A program made the position numbers and the translations under genes. DNA of 64,000 bases from CAJXMH01 sp040220135 (GTDB lineage Bacteria > Bacteroidota > Bacteroidia > Flavobacteriales_E > Vicingaceae), in assembly GCA_040220135.1 (NCBI GenBank), contig JAVJTT010000013.1:432020-496019 (forward strand). Direction: 5' to 3'. This document shows positions 46,134 through 56,370 of the stretch, piece after piece (position 1 is the first letter of the stretch; each line of letters opens with the position of its first letter). The notes beneath the pieces are model-generated. The model was not told the DNA's origin, made no database searches, and was given only the letters and a program-made list of their open reading frames with translations.

Positions 46134-46853
46134 TTAGGGATTTAAATGGTTTTTCTCAAAATCTTGGACAAAGTCTTTTTGGAGTTGTTTATTCAATTCT
46201 TTGAGCATCGGCTTATGCTGACTCAGTTCTTGAAGTGTAGCCTCAAAAGTACGGCTGTTAGTCAGTTTTGGGAAAACCAACTTCTTTCGAGCTAAAGATT
46301 GGCTGATTAGTAAATTAAAGTAATTAAAACTTAAAATCAAGGCTTGTACAAAATCAAGTTTCTTGGTTTTAAACCCTATTCGATTTGCTGTTCTTTCATT
46401 CAAAATATAAGTGGTTCCTTGAATCTTATACGCTTCTCCGCTTGTTTCTAACTCTTCTATGAGCGCGAGAAGACCTTCCAAATACTGTTGAAGAATAAAC
46501 TTACTTCTTTGCTTACCACTTTGGCTAAAGTCAAGCACAAAAACATAGTCGAATAAGGTGCCACCGTGAACTTTTACTATTCTTTTGCGCGGAATCTCTG
46601 AAAGGAAAAGTAAGGAATGGTACTTCAGTTTGCCGCTTTTGATTAAAGAAGGAGTGTCGAAAAATGGGGCTATAATGGTTAGGAGGAAGGGGAGACAGAA
46701 AATAGCAATCAAATAGATGCCGCTTAGCCAAGCGACACAGATAGCCAAAGTCATGACAAAAACTGCAGCAAAGCCAATTACTATCTGGACTTGCCTTTGC
46801 TGTCTTTTGCTTTTGGAGTAAAACCGATGCTTTAACGATCTCAAATTTATCAC
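46134..46853 (-). CDS. Membrane protein of unknown function
   Basis: 239 aa. A basic N-terminus (KHRFYSKSKRQQRQ) is followed by two membrane helices (about 24-45 and 48-66), then a cytoplasmic part of about 170 residues with a positively charged C-terminus. No conserved domain recognised. It lies alone between the kinase and GNAT-nitrilase genes. Confidence 0.7.
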   Translation of the reverse strand: MINLRSLKHRFYSKSKRQQRQVQIVIGFAAVFVMTLAICVAWLSGIYLIAIFCLPFLLTIIAPFFDTPSLIKSGKLKYHSLLFLSEIPRKRIVKVHGGTLFDYVFVLDFSQSGKQRSKFILQQYLEGLLALIEELETSGEAYKIQGTTYILNERTANRIGFKTKKLDFVQALILSFNYFNLLISQSLARKKLVFPKLTNSRTFEATLQELSQHKPMLKELNKQLQKDFVQDFEKNHLNP

Positions 46854-46876
46854 TTTAGCTTGCTTCTGCTGACTAA

Positions 46877-48409
46877 CTATCCCGGGCGTTTCTTTAACTC
46901 AAATAGATCTGTTCGTCTGTCTTTGAGATTTCTTACACTCCCAAACTGATGCAGTTCTCTCAAGAGGTCTATGTCTACATCAGCAATTAAGATCATTTCT
47001 GTGTTAGGAGTAGCCTCTGCTTTTACACCATCAGTGGGAAATGCAAAGTCGCAGGGAGTAAAGACCATAGACTGTGCATATTGAATATCCATATTGTGAA
47101 CGTTGGGTAAATTGCCTACGCTACCGGCAATGGCTACATAACACTCATTTTCTATTGCTCTTGCTTGGGCACAGTTTCTAATTCTGGAAAATCCATTTTG
47201 TGTATCCGTTAAAAAAGGGACAAAAAGAATATCCATTCCTTGGTCTGCTAGAAGTCTGCTTAACTCCGGAAATTCTGTATCGTAACAGATCAGCACACCA
47301 ACTCTTCCACAATCGGTATCAAAAACTTTAAGTTGGTTTCCACCTTGCATGCCCCAAACTTTAGCCTCATCCGGGGTTACATGTAACTTCTCATAGCGCT
47401 CTACCGTTCCGTCTCTTTTGCATAGATAACCTACATTGTACAATTTGTCATCGATAATTTCAGGCATACTACCGGCCACAATGTTAATGTTGTAGGAAAT
47501 TGAATGGTCTGATAGTTTACTAACGATCTCATCGGTATGTTGAGCTAGGTTTCGAATTGCTTCAGCTTCGCCCAAGTGATTGTCTCTTGCCATAAGTGGC
47601 GCATTGAAAAACTCCGGAAATAATGCAAAGTCAGATCGATAACCGGCTAATGAGTCAACAAAGTATTCGATTTGTTGCAGCAAACTTTCCATGTCTTTAT
47701 AAGGCCTCATTTGCCACTGAATTAAACCCAGTCTGACTACTTTTTTATTGCTTGCTGCTTTCTTTGCCGGCTTTTCATAATAGATGTTATCCCATTTAAG
47801 CAAAACGGCAAACTCTTTGGAAGACCGATCTCCTTCTAAATATCCTTTGAGAATTCTTGTGGGTCGAAAGTCATTGGAAAGTTGAAAGTTTAAAACCGGA
47901 TCATGAATCTCTTTCTGTTTGACTTTTTCAATGTATTCTTGCGGGCTGAGTTTTTCGGAATATTTGTGGTAGTTGGGAATCCGACCACCAAAGGCAATAC
48001 CCTTTAAGTTTAATTTCTCGCAAAGCTCTTTTCGGTAATCATACAATCGCCTTCCCAGTCTAAGGCCTCTATATTCCGGCTTTATAAACACGTCTACGCC
48101 ATAAAGCAAATCACCTTCCTTGTTATGGCTTGTAAAAGTCTCGTTTGCGGTAATCTCTCGAAAAGTATGATGCTCTTCAAATTTGGTGTAGTCAACCACA
48201 ATAGACAAGGCGCAACCCGCTATTTGACCGTTCACTTTGATCACTACTTGACCTTCGGGAAACTTGTTTAAAAGACTTTTGATCTGAGCTTCCTCCCAAT
48301 AAGCATCAGAAATTGAACTGTAGACAGACTGCATTACATCTTTGATCTCCAAATAGTCTTCAATTTGGAGGTACATTAACTCTACTTTATCTATTTCACT
48401 TAATTTCAT
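46877..48409 (-). CDS. GNAT-nitrilase fusion protein
   Basis: 510 aa. The N-terminal half (1-215) is a GNAT-like acetyltransferase (VFIKPEYRGLRLGRRLYDYR). The C-terminal half is a carbon-nitrogen hydrolase with an intact triad: E266 (LFPEFFNAP), K341 (EKLHVTP) and C375 (LICYDTEFPE). GNAT-nitrilase fusions are widespread in Bacteroidota and related bacteria; the natural amide substrate is not known. It is unrelated to the nitrilase domain of the RT at 6181 beyond sharing the fold. A TAGATTTG element (48571-48578, minus strand) could be a -7 box 160 nt upstream. Confidence 0.92.
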   Translation of the reverse strand: MKLSEIDKVELMYLQIEDYLEIKDVMQSVYSSISDAYWEEAQIKSLLNKFPEGQVVIKVNGQIAGCALSIVVDYTKFEEHHTFREITANETFTSHNKEGDLLYGVDVFIKPEYRGLRLGRRLYDYRKELCEKLNLKGIAFGGRIPNYHKYSEKLSPQEYIEKVKQKEIHDPVLNFQLSNDFRPTRILKGYLEGDRSSKEFAVLLKWDNIYYEKPAKKAASNKKVVRLGLIQWQMRPYKDMESLLQQIEYFVDSLAGYRSDFALFPEFFNAPLMARDNHLGEAEAIRNLAQHTDEIVSKLSDHSISYNINIVAGSMPEIIDDKLYNVGYLCKRDGTVERYEKLHVTPDEAKVWGMQGGNQLKVFDTDCGRVGVLICYDTEFPELSRLLADQGMDILFVPFLTDTQNGFSRIRNCAQARAIENECYVAIAGSVGNLPNVHNMDIQYAQSMVFTPCDFAFPTDGVKAEATPNTEMILIADVDIDLLRELHQFGSVRNLKDRRTDLFELKKRPG

Positions 48410-48721
48410 TATTTACTTTTTAAGGTCATAACTTTTCTGAATGAACAAACAATTTAGGTCATCTTCCGGATTCTAACTCCCTTTTACAGCAGTTAAGGGT
48501 ATTTACTTTGATTTTTCAATCTTTACGGTTTCAGTTAAAAGAAATTATTTCTTTTGATGAAAGAAGCAGGCAAATCTATACAAACTGAAGGCAGAAGTAT
48601 TTCCTATCAAAGAGGTTAACAGCATTTCTTCGCAAATTACTCTTGCAGGTGCCTCAAACTTGCAGCAAGAATTTGATCGGCATCTTTTTATCCAAGCGGT
48701 TAGATGCCCAGTTAATACTAA
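48410..48721. other. Intergenic stretch, possible relic reading frame
   Basis: No full gene. A plus-strand open stretch at 48561-48725 (EVFPIKEVNSISSQITLAGA, then SNLQQEFDRHLFIQAVR) has gene-like codon use but no start codon, and may be a decayed remnant. The other parts show nothing recognisable. Confidence 0.35.
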
Positions 48722-49882
48722 CTAAAGGCTAATTTCTTCAATGGTTTTTTTAGCTGATAGCGCTGCAATATGGACAGAAACCCAATCTTCTCCATCTGTA
48801 TATTCCCCTCCGGCAAAGTACAGTTTATTCGCTACGCTATTTCCCAATTCACGCACTTGTTTCCAGTCTGCATGATCAGAGAGATAACCTCCTTTTATAA
48901 AAGGTTCACTATTCCAGTTTTGAGAAATGTGACCCAAGTAGTTTGAGCTTGCTTGATTGTCATAAATGCGATCAATTTCAGAGAGCATAAAGTTTTTAAG
49001 CTCATCACCGGAACGTTCAATATAGTCTTGTGTAGGAGCTCCTACTACGAATAAACCGAGAATATTCTTCTTTGTATTTTGCCCTAAAGCAGCATTGTAA
49101 ACTATTTTCTGTCCGCTGCTGGCCGGTCTAATAGGGAAAACATGCTCATTATCTCCATAAAAGTTATTGCGAAATTCAAAGAAAGCTTTAAAGCCACCCC
49201 AAACCTCCACCTGCTGAATCGCATTTAACTTTCTTTTTGGAAGGCTTGGAGTAAAATTGATGTCGCCATCTTTTAAAATCTGAAGGGGTACCGAAATCAC
49301 TACTTTATCAGCCTTTTTTATTCCTTTCTGAGTATTTACCACAATTTGCGAAGCCGAATAGTCAATCGATCGTACAATGGTATCATAGGATATTTTATTG
49401 GCTATAGATGGAACAATGTAGTCTTCAAAAAAATTATACCATGAATAGTTGACAAATTTTCGGTCGGGATGGTCTACCGTGGTTTGAAATTTTATTTTAG
49501 CCGCTGAGTCGTTTACGATCTCATGAAGAACATTCTCATTTGCCTCAAGCCATTCTGCCCCTAAAGGAATAGGGAAGTCCGAGAAATCTGTATTGATCTT
49601 CATTCTTCCGCCGAAAGCAGATGAAGCCTCTAAGACCTCAAAGTTAATTCCTGCTTGGGCTAAAAAATAGGCAGCAGACAAGCCACCGGCACCGGCACCA
49701 ATTATGAGCACTTTTCCCGAAAAAGGTTTAGAAGTTAAGTCATTTTTGTTGCTAGCGGAAAGGACAGTTGGAAACTGCAGTCCGATTCCAAAGAGCCCAC
49801 ACATCTTAATAAATTCTTTTCTTGTCATCTTAGGCTGATCATAATGGTGTTGGCAAATTTGGATAAGCCTTTCGCTGTGCAA
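48722..49882 (-). CDS. Flavin-dependent amine oxidase
   Basis: 386 aa. A hydrophobic Tat/Sec-like leader (about 28-42) precedes the dinucleotide-binding motif VLIIGAGAGGLSAAYFLAQAG (FAD), GGRMKIN, and at the end the flavin-contact stretch KLYFAGGEYTDGEDWVSVH. It is a monoamine-oxidase-type flavoprotein, somewhat shorter than most (about 450 aa). The substrate amine is unknown. A leading RKEF resembles a Tat-like start but lacks a second Arg, so export is uncertain. Confidence 0.88.
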   Translation of the reverse strand: MHSERLIQICQHHYDQPKMTRKEFIKMCGLFGIGLQFPTVLSASNKNDLTSKPFSGKVLIIGAGAGGLSAAYFLAQAGINFEVLEASSAFGGRMKINTDFSDFPIPLGAEWLEANENVLHEIVNDSAAKIKFQTTVDHPDRKFVNYSWYNFFEDYIVPSIANKISYDTIVRSIDYSASQIVVNTQKGIKKADKVVISVPLQILKDGDINFTPSLPKRKLNAIQQVEVWGGFKAFFEFRNNFYGDNEHVFPIRPASSGQKIVYNAALGQNTKKNILGLFVVGAPTQDYIERSGDELKNFMLSEIDRIYDNQASSNYLGHISQNWNSEPFIKGGYLSDHADWKQVRELGNSVANKLYFAGGEYTDGEDWVSVHIAALSAKKTIEEISL

Positions 49883-50192
49883 GCTAGATTTTCAGTTATA
49901 TCATTTGAGGCGAGGCATTTCGATTGCTTTACCTCCAAACTAAATGTCAACAGGCTAATTTACCTTTTCTAAGGAAAATCTTAGGCTGTAGATTAGTAAG
50001 CACATTTTTCAAATGGATTGCCTTCTTGCACTAGCCTCCTAAGCGATCTTGCCATTTTTCTATGAAGTTCAATGGCTTTATGCCATCAATTTTCTAAACG
50101 CACTATTTGGGTTGTTGAACAACTTTTTAGTTTTACTTTTAATGCTTCGATTTTATTAACCCTTATTTCAGAAGCACTATAAATTCTCCAAA
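49883..50192. other. Intergenic stretch between divergent genes
   Basis: 310 nt between the amine oxidase and the BNR-repeat gene. AT-rich; it must hold both promoters, but no clear TTG/TAnnTTTG pair at normal spacing was found. No hairpin or repeat noted. Confidence 0.4.
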
Positions 50193-53100
50193 ATGAAATT
50201 TAAACACTTTTTTCCTTGTTTGTTTTTGCTAATCTCTGCCTTTAGCATCCATGCACAGAAGAGCAAAAAAAACGATAGCAACAGCAGTAATTATTGGCTT
50301 AAATCAGACCAGCTTAAAGGCTTGAGTTTTCGAAATATTGGACCTGCATTAACCTCCGGAAGGGTAGCAGACATTGCCGTTAATCCAAATGACTTTAATG
50401 AATACTATTTGGCAGTAGCTTCAGGTGGAGTTTGGAAAACCACCAATCATGGAGTGACTTACACCCCCATTTTTGATGGTCAAGGTTCTTATTCCATCGG
50501 TTGCATTACTATTGATCCCAATCAGTCTTCTACGATTTGGGTTGGCACCGGAGAGAACAACAACCAACGTTCAGTAGGCTATGGTGATGGTGTATATAAA
50601 TCAACCGATGGCGGTAAAAGTTGGAAGCACATGGGCTTGAAAGAGTCGGAACACATTTCAAAGATCATAGTTGATCCTAGAAATTCTGATGTGATCTATG
50701 TAGCGGCTTATGGGCCGCTTTGGTCTGATGGCGGAGATCGTGGAGTTTATAAGTCAATTGATGGGGGAGAGAATTGGGAGCAAATTCACTACATTTCTGA
50801 AAAAACGGGAACGGCTGATTTGGTTATGGACCCCACTAATCCAGACATTTTATACGAGTCGGTGCATCAAAGAAGAAGACACGTATATACTTACATCGGA
50901 GGCGGACCTGAAAGTGCTGTTTATAAAACTACCGATGGTGGCAAAACATGGGAAGAATTAAAAAGCGGACTACCTTCCGGCAAGATGGGAAGAGTTGGCT
51001 TAGCGGTTTCACCTGCAGATGCCAATGTGGTGTATGCCATTGTAGAGGCTGAAGCAGATAAAGGCGGCTTTTTCCGCTCGACCAACCAAGGAGCTTCTTG
51101 GGAAAAACGCAGTAAATACAGTACTTCCGGTAACTACTACCAAGAAATTATTTGCGATCCTTATGATGAAGACAAGGTGTTTAGCATGAATACTTGGCTG
51201 CACCACACGGAAGATGGGGGCAAGACCTTCAAAAAAACAGGGGAAAAGAAAAAGCATGTGGACAACCATTGCATTTGGATTAACCCTGACGATACTGATC
51301 ATTGGATTGTTGGTTGTGATGGAGGGGTCTATGAAACTTATGACCACGCCAAAACTTGGGAGTATAAAATGAACCTGCCCATTACGCAGTTCTACAAAGT
51401 TTCAATCGACTATGACAAGCCTTTTTACAATGTTTTTGGGGGTACTCAAGATAATAATTCACAAGGTGGACCTTCCCGAACCATCAACAATGCAGGTATT
51501 CTGAACGCTGACTGGTACATTACCGTGGGTGGCGATGGTTATGAAACTCAGGTTGACCCAACTGATCCCAACATCATTTATGCCCAGTGGCAGTATGGTG
51601 GCCTGGTACGCTATGACCGTCAATCTGGTGAGCGTATCGGCATTAAGCCCCAGCCTGGAAAAGGTGAAGCCGCTTATCGTTGGAATTGGGATTCGCCTTT
51701 GTTGATCTCACCCCATGATCCTAAAACCTTATTTTTCTGCGCCAATAAAGTGTTTAAAACCACTGATAGAGGCAACAGTTGGGAAACCATCTCTCCCGAT
51801 TTGACTAGACAAATCGACAGAAATAAATTGAAAGTGATGGGAGTGGTGCAATCACCTGATGTGGTGATGAAGAACAAATCTACCACCATTTATGGCAACA
51901 TCGTGGCTTTTGATCAATCGCCAAAAAATGCCGATTTGCTATATGCGGGAACAGACGATGGTTTGGTACAAGTTTCAGTAGACGGAGGAAAGAGCTGGAG
52001 CAAGAAAGACAAATTCCCCGGAGTTCCCAAGTACACCTATGTGAACATGTTATGGGCTTCGCAACACGATGAAAATGTAGTTTATGCAGCCTTTAACAAT
52101 CACAAGAAAGGGGACTTTAAACCCTATTTGTTGAAGAGTACGGATAAAGGAAATACTTGGACATCCATTCAAAATGACTTGCCTGAGAGAGGAACCGTAT
52201 ACGCTGTAGCTGAGGACCACGAAGACGCTAGCTTACTTTTTGCCGGCACTGAGTTTGGCTGCTACGTTTCAGTTAATGCCGGTAAGAATTGGGTGAAGCT
52301 AGGCGCTGGTCTGCCGACCATTGCGGTGCGTGATATGGCCATTCAAAAAAGAGAGAATGACCTGGTATTGGGCACTTTTGGCCGCGGATTCTACATTTTA
52401 GATGATTACACACCTTTGCGCAAACTGACTAAGGAAAATCTAGAAGCAGATGCCAAGATATTCCCCATTAAGACTGCCCTAACCTACGTTGAGTCTAATC
52501 CATTAGGTTTAAGAGGAGTAGGCAGTCAAGGAGCTTCTATGTATGCTGCTCCCAACCCGGCCTTTGGAGCCACCTTTACTTATTTTGTAAAAGAAAAACC
52601 AAAGTCTCCGAAAGAGCTGCGTCAGGAAGCTGAGAAAAAAGCCAAAGAAGCAGGACAGGAGATCGACTATCCTAGCTATGAAGAATTTGTGGCCGAAGAC
52701 TTATATGAAAAGGCTTATTTACTCTTTGTGGTCAAAGATGAAAAGGGGAATGAAGTGCGAAAGCTGAAGCAAAAGGCTACGCAAGGAATTAATCGAATGA
52801 CTTGGAATTTGCGCTATCCTGCTGCTACTCCCATTAGTATCAAAAAACCTAAAAAAGGCCGTTATAGCAATCCCAATGAAGGGCCTTTGGCCTTAGCCGG
52901 AAAGTACACCGTAGAGTTGTGGCAAGCTGACAATGGAGTACTTAGTCAATTGGTAAAGGAAACTCCTTTTGAGGTGGTGCCTCTGGAAAACTCTTCTTTA
53001 GACCGACAAACGGCAGCCAACATTGCCTTTAAGCGAGAAGTTCAGGAGCTGCGCAGAAGAATGCAAGGGAGTAAGAAAGAAAAATCTGAATTGGATACCC

Positions 53101-53477
53101 GCTTGAAGTACATTAAGACGGCCATTCAAAGCTACCCTGGAGCTGATATTGCTTGGATGGACGAAGTAAAAGCCCTAGAACAAGCATCACACGATATTCG
53201 CATTAAGATGTGGGGAGATTTTCATAAATCGAAGCGAGATGTTGAAACCGTTCCGGGAACGGCCAGCAGAGTGGAGAACATTGTGTGGAACACTTGGTAC
53301 TCTACTTCAGACCCTACGGAGACCAACAAAGAGCAGTATGAGTTGGCCAAGGAGGAATATTCTGGTATAAGAACCGATATAGATGAGATGAAAGCAAAGT
53401 TGGTGGCCCTAGAGTCTAAACTAGATAGCAAGAACGTACCTTATACGCCAAATCGTCCAAATTGGAAAGTAGAGTAG
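50193..53477 (+). CDS. Secreted VPS10/BNR-repeat protein
   Basis: 1094 aa with a signal peptide (MKFKHFFPCLFLLISAFS, cleavage after HAQ). Many Asp-box (BNR) repeats lie in the first 700 residues: KSTDGGKSWKH, KSIDGGENWEQ, KTTDGGKTWEE, RSTNQGASWEK and others, forming a sortilin/VPS10-like ten-bladed propeller. The last 350 residues are helical and include a fibronectin/carbohydrate-like strand region (GINRMTWNLRYPA). Such proteins are often labelled glycosyl hydrolase, without activity evidence. They are common in the outer envelope or exoproteome of marine Bacteroidota. Confidence 0.88.
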   Translation: MKFKHFFPCLFLLISAFSIHAQKSKKNDSNSSNYWLKSDQLKGLSFRNIGPALTSGRVADIAVNPNDFNEYYLAVASGGVWKTTNHGVTYTPIFDGQGSYSIGCITIDPNQSSTIWVGTGENNNQRSVGYGDGVYKSTDGGKSWKHMGLKESEHISKIIVDPRNSDVIYVAAYGPLWSDGGDRGVYKSIDGGENWEQIHYISEKTGTADLVMDPTNPDILYESVHQRRRHVYTYIGGGPESAVYKTTDGGKTWEELKSGLPSGKMGRVGLAVSPADANVVYAIVEAEADKGGFFRSTNQGASWEKRSKYSTSGNYYQEIICDPYDEDKVFSMNTWLHHTEDGGKTFKKTGEKKKHVDNHCIWINPDDTDHWIVGCDGGVYETYDHAKTWEYKMNLPITQFYKVSIDYDKPFYNVFGGTQDNNSQGGPSRTINNAGILNADWYITVGGDGYETQVDPTDPNIIYAQWQYGGLVRYDRQSGERIGIKPQPGKGEAAYRWNWDSPLLISPHDPKTLFFCANKVFKTTDRGNSWETISPDLTRQIDRNKLKVMGVVQSPDVVMKNKSTTIYGNIVAFDQSPKNADLLYAGTDDGLVQVSVDGGKSWSKKDKFPGVPKYTYVNMLWASQHDENVVYAAFNNHKKGDFKPYLLKSTDKGNTWTSIQNDLPERGTVYAVAEDHEDASLLFAGTEFGCYVSVNAGKNWVKLGAGLPTIAVRDMAIQKRENDLVLGTFGRGFYILDDYTPLRKLTKENLEADAKIFPIKTALTYVESNPLGLRGVGSQGASMYAAPNPAFGATFTYFVKEKPKSPKELRQEAEKKAKEAGQEIDYPSYEEFVAEDLYEKAYLLFVVKDEKGNEVRKLKQKATQGINRMTWNLRYPAATPISIKKPKKGRYSNPNEGPLALAGKYTVELWQADNGVLSQLVKETPFEVVPLENSSLDRQTAANIAFKREVQELRRRMQGSKKEKSELDTRLKYIKTAIQSYPGADIAWMDEVKALEQASHDIRIKMWGDFHKSKRDVETVPGTASRVENIVWNTWYSTSDPTETNKEQYELAKEEYSGIRTDIDEMKAKLVALESKLDSKNVPYTPNRPNWKVE

Positions 53478-53691
53478 TGACGGAATTGAATTATTTGATC
53501 ATCCACGCTAAATTGTGTTTGCACTGTTTAGAAGGAGGGTAAAGGACTTAAGCTAAACCAAAGAGACTTCGTTTGATGAGGACTTATTGGGCTTTGTTTA
53601 AACTCATTTTCGGTTTGCACTAACGCAAACCAACAAGTGGAGCTATGCTTTATTGTTTTGGAAATGGGTTTTGGCGCTTAAGGGAGTGCTT
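53478..53691. other. Intergenic stretch with hairpin
   Basis: Between converging genes. A perfect 7-bp hairpin GGTTTGC (53612-53618) and GCAAACC (53625-53631) has no T tract on either side, so it is not a plain terminator. It may mark the left edge of the repeat-punctuated zone that follows. Confidence 0.4.
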
Positions 53692-55077
53692 TCAATTTAG
53701 TCTCTTTAGCAGGCCATTTAATATTTCATCTTCTTCGTCCAGCAAGTGGTCTCTGATTATAATGTCAGGGATAACACCTTCTTGTTTTTTACTCCCATTT
53801 ACACGCACAATATATCCTTTAGATACTTTTACTGGAATTTCCGTGTTTGGCAATGCGTATTGGAACTGTGAGGCAAATAGCGTTGGATAATCGCCTGTTT
53901 CTTCTCCTACGATCGTCCCAAACTTATAATCTTGAATTTGTGAAGCTGTCACAGCTGACTGTGAATGTGATTGCCTGTTGACCAAAACATATACTTCTCC
54001 CTTAAATCTCCTTGGTTTGGGCTGTGGCTGGTATTCTTCAAATTCATAATTGTATATTTCTCCATTCTTGTGGGTTAGAATATTTTGAAAATAAGCGACT
54101 GTAGTGTCATTGTGTTTCCTCGTGTGCTCTTTCAGAAACTCACTTGTTTTAAGGGTAAATTCCGAATTCCATTTAAAAGGTTTATCTGCAAAGTAGGAAA
54201 CTAAGTAATCACTGTAAGAATCATTGCCACCTGCATTATTTCTAAGGTCAATGATCAGATTTTTACTGTTGTTATTTATTATTTCAGCAAAGGCTGAGTC
54301 AATGAACTTTTGATACTTTTTTTCATCTCCTGTAAAGTTTCCTGGATTTAAATAAGCAGATTGATCAAAAAACTTAAGTTCCATCTTAGCATTCAAGACC
54401 TCAGTTCTTTTCATTTCATATCCTTCAATGAGGTTTACCGCCTTTATTGAATGTTTTTTGACAGTTCCGTTTGATACGATTTCAATTGTAAAGTTGTCTT
54501 GCTTCCCGAATACTTGCCAGTATAACCTAGGAAATGAATACATCTCGATTTTTGCATTTTTAAAGTATGTTCTTTCCGCTGAAATTTGTGGGTAGATCTT
54601 GGCCAAGATGTCAGTCATTAACATTCCATTTATACTTATTATTTCCGAGCCAATTTCTATATCGGGATTTTCGGAGAAGTTTTTTCGCACTAAACTTTTG
54701 TTATTTTCAAAGGCAATCTCTAATGGAAAAACAGTTCCTTCATTAGATGCATATTTCCCGTAAGAAGCCCCGGGGAAGTCTATTTCAGTATGTCCGTTAT
54801 TGGCGGCTGAGATTACTTTTTGGAAAATCGTAGTTGCTTGCAAAATAGTAATCGAATCTTCGGTAAGGGATTCTTTTACTTCCTGAAAGTTCATAGAAAA
54901 ATCTTCTTCGGAAGTATAGGCGTAAAGATTGTAATGTGCCTCTTTCAAAGAATTAGTAAGATACTCTAGGTCTTCTAAAATTTGATTTCGACCAAACTTT
55001 TTTTCAGACTGCTGAGCTTTGGAGTTTTGAGTGAGCAAAACAATTAGAAATACTAAGAGGATGTGTCGATTATTCAT
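53692..55077 (-). CDS. S41 family peptidase
   Basis: 461 aa with a signal peptide (RHILLVFLIVLLTQNSK, cleavage after KAQ). The C-terminal part matches tail-specific (S41) proteases: NLIIDLRNNAGGNDSYSDY, VLVNRQSHSQSAVTASQI with the likely catalytic serine, and FGTIVGEETGDYPT. No PDZ domain is obvious; the N-terminal region is mixed. Secreted or periplasmic. First gene of the accessory zone at its left edge. Confidence 0.85.
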   Translation of the reverse strand: MNNRHILLVFLIVLLTQNSKAQQSEKKFGRNQILEDLEYLTNSLKEAHYNLYAYTSEEDFSMNFQEVKESLTEDSITILQATTIFQKVISAANNGHTEIDFPGASYGKYASNEGTVFPLEIAFENNKSLVRKNFSENPDIEIGSEIISINGMLMTDILAKIYPQISAERTYFKNAKIEMYSFPRLYWQVFGKQDNFTIEIVSNGTVKKHSIKAVNLIEGYEMKRTEVLNAKMELKFFDQSAYLNPGNFTGDEKKYQKFIDSAFAEIINNNSKNLIIDLRNNAGGNDSYSDYLVSYFADKPFKWNSEFTLKTSEFLKEHTRKHNDTTVAYFQNILTHKNGEIYNYEFEEYQPQPKPRRFKGEVYVLVNRQSHSQSAVTASQIQDYKFGTIVGEETGDYPTLFASQFQYALPNTEIPVKVSKGYIVRVNGSKKQEGVIPDIIIRDHLLDEEDEILNGLLKRLN

Positions 55078-55193
55078 TGGTTTATTTTAGGACGAATTGT
55101 TTCGTCGAATATTACTCTGTATGAAAGATAACTTTTGATTATAGCCCATAACCATTTTGGTAGATGAAGCATTCAACTGCTAAGGTGCCGGCT

Positions 55194-55670
55194 TTATTTT
55201 TCTTTAATCGGTATCCAAATCTCTTCCTCTGAATTGGGGTCATTGTTCTTGTATTTTGTTCCCAATACTTCAAAATGAGGTCTGTTATCAACTACATATT
55301 CTGAATTGGGCAGCCATTCCGAGAAAATGTATTCAAATATTGAATGGTCAGAACTTGATCCCTTATAATCAAAGATAGCATAAAGTCCACCTTTTAAAAT
55401 AAATGATTTCATACCATCAGGAAGTTTTTCGAAGCTTTGAACCTCTACTGTTGCCCATTTTTCAAACTCTAGTTTGGGTCTAAAATTTTTGTAATAATGA
55501 GGGGGGTAAATCTGCATAGCGATTTTGTCTTCTGATGTCCTCTTCTGAATCTCTTTAATCCGCGGTGCAAATTGTCCCCAAAGAAAGGCTGTTTTATTGT
55601 TAATCAAACTCATTTTTATGTTTTGACCGATTAACTTCTTCTCTTTTAGATTTTCAATTCTTGGGTTCAT
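55194..55670 (-). CDS. GyrI-like/effector-binding domain protein
   Basis: 158 aa. A stand-alone SHV/GyrI-like small-molecule-binding fold: GGLYAIFDYKG, YIFSEWLPNSEY, and the ending EIWIPIK typical of AraC effector-binding domains. No DNA-binding part. Such proteins bind hydrophobic toxins or act on them; the exact role here is unknown. It is a single gene with its own long upstream gap. Confidence 0.85.
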   Translation of the reverse strand: MNPRIENLKEKKLIGQNIKMSLINNKTAFLWGQFAPRIKEIQKRTSEDKIAMQIYPPHYYKNFRPKLEFEKWATVEVQSFEKLPDGMKSFILKGGLYAIFDYKGSSSDHSIFEYIFSEWLPNSEYVVDNRPHFEVLGTKYKNNDPNSEEEIWIPIKEK

Positions 55671-55800
55671 TTAAACAAATAGTTTTACGCTTAGTCTACA
55701 GTAAAATGTTAGCATATATGCAGATCTTGTGGTGCTTTCTTGTCAAACCGCTAGGCAGCTTGAGCGGGATATAAACCATAATTTGCCACATTAGCTGTCA

Positions 55801-56370
55801 TTATTTTTTCTTTCCAATCAATATTAATGAATCGCCGTCTTCGAACTCCTTATATTCATCAAGAATCAAAAGCTCGAAATAGTCCTCAAACAAAATTCTT
55901 AAGCTTTCAACTGTCTGGTAGTTAACAAGTAAACCTTTAAAAACTTCATGTCCATTTCCTTTCCAGAAGGAATGGCAAATTATTCCATCTGGATTCAATA
56001 GGTCAACTTGTCTATGAATTGATTTCTCTAATTCTTCATTGGTTAAATGCTGTAAGACTTTGTTTGAATAAATTCCATCAAATTTCCTGTCAGTTTTTAG
56101 TGTTACGGCATCTAAATTTAAAAATTCGTCTTTGGTGTTACTTTTAATTAATCGACTCAGAAATTCTGTTGAATAATCTGATCCAACAACTTTATAATCT
56201 TGCTTCAATATTTGGAAATCAGTTCCTGGTCCGGATCCAATCTCAAGCAACAAGGAGTTTGAGGGCAAGTGATTATTTAACTTTCGAATCAATTGTCTTC
56301 CATCAACCCCTTGGGCTAATTTGATATATTCTTTAACAGATTCTTTAGTCTTGTAATAATTGTCATTCAT
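55801..56370 (-). CDS. Class I SAM-dependent methyltransferase
   Basis: 189 aa. SAM motif LLEIGSGPGTDFQIL, acidic VVGSDYS, and a motif IV-like region FDGIYSNKVLQHL. A small methyltransferase of the UbiE/Methyltransf_11 type; substrate unknown. It is a single gene between palindrome-containing gaps. Confidence 0.85.
   Translation of the reverse strand: MNDNYYKTKESVKEYIKLAQGVDGRQLIRKLNNHLPSNSLLLEIGSGPGTDFQILKQDYKVVGSDYSTEFLSRLIKSNTKDEFLNLDAVTLKTDRKFDGIYSNKVLQHLTNEELEKSIHRQVDLLNPDGIICHSFWKGNGHEVFKGLLVNYQTVESLRILFEDYFELLILDEYKEFEDGDSLILIGKKK

Noticed and set aside
48561..48725. Plus-strand open stretch of 55 codons with gene-like wording
   Set aside because: No start codon and too short to identify; kept only as a possible relic in the intergenic note.
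53612..53631. Hairpin after the BNR-repeat gene as an intrinsic terminator
   Set aside because: Stem is perfect but no T tract follows on either strand.
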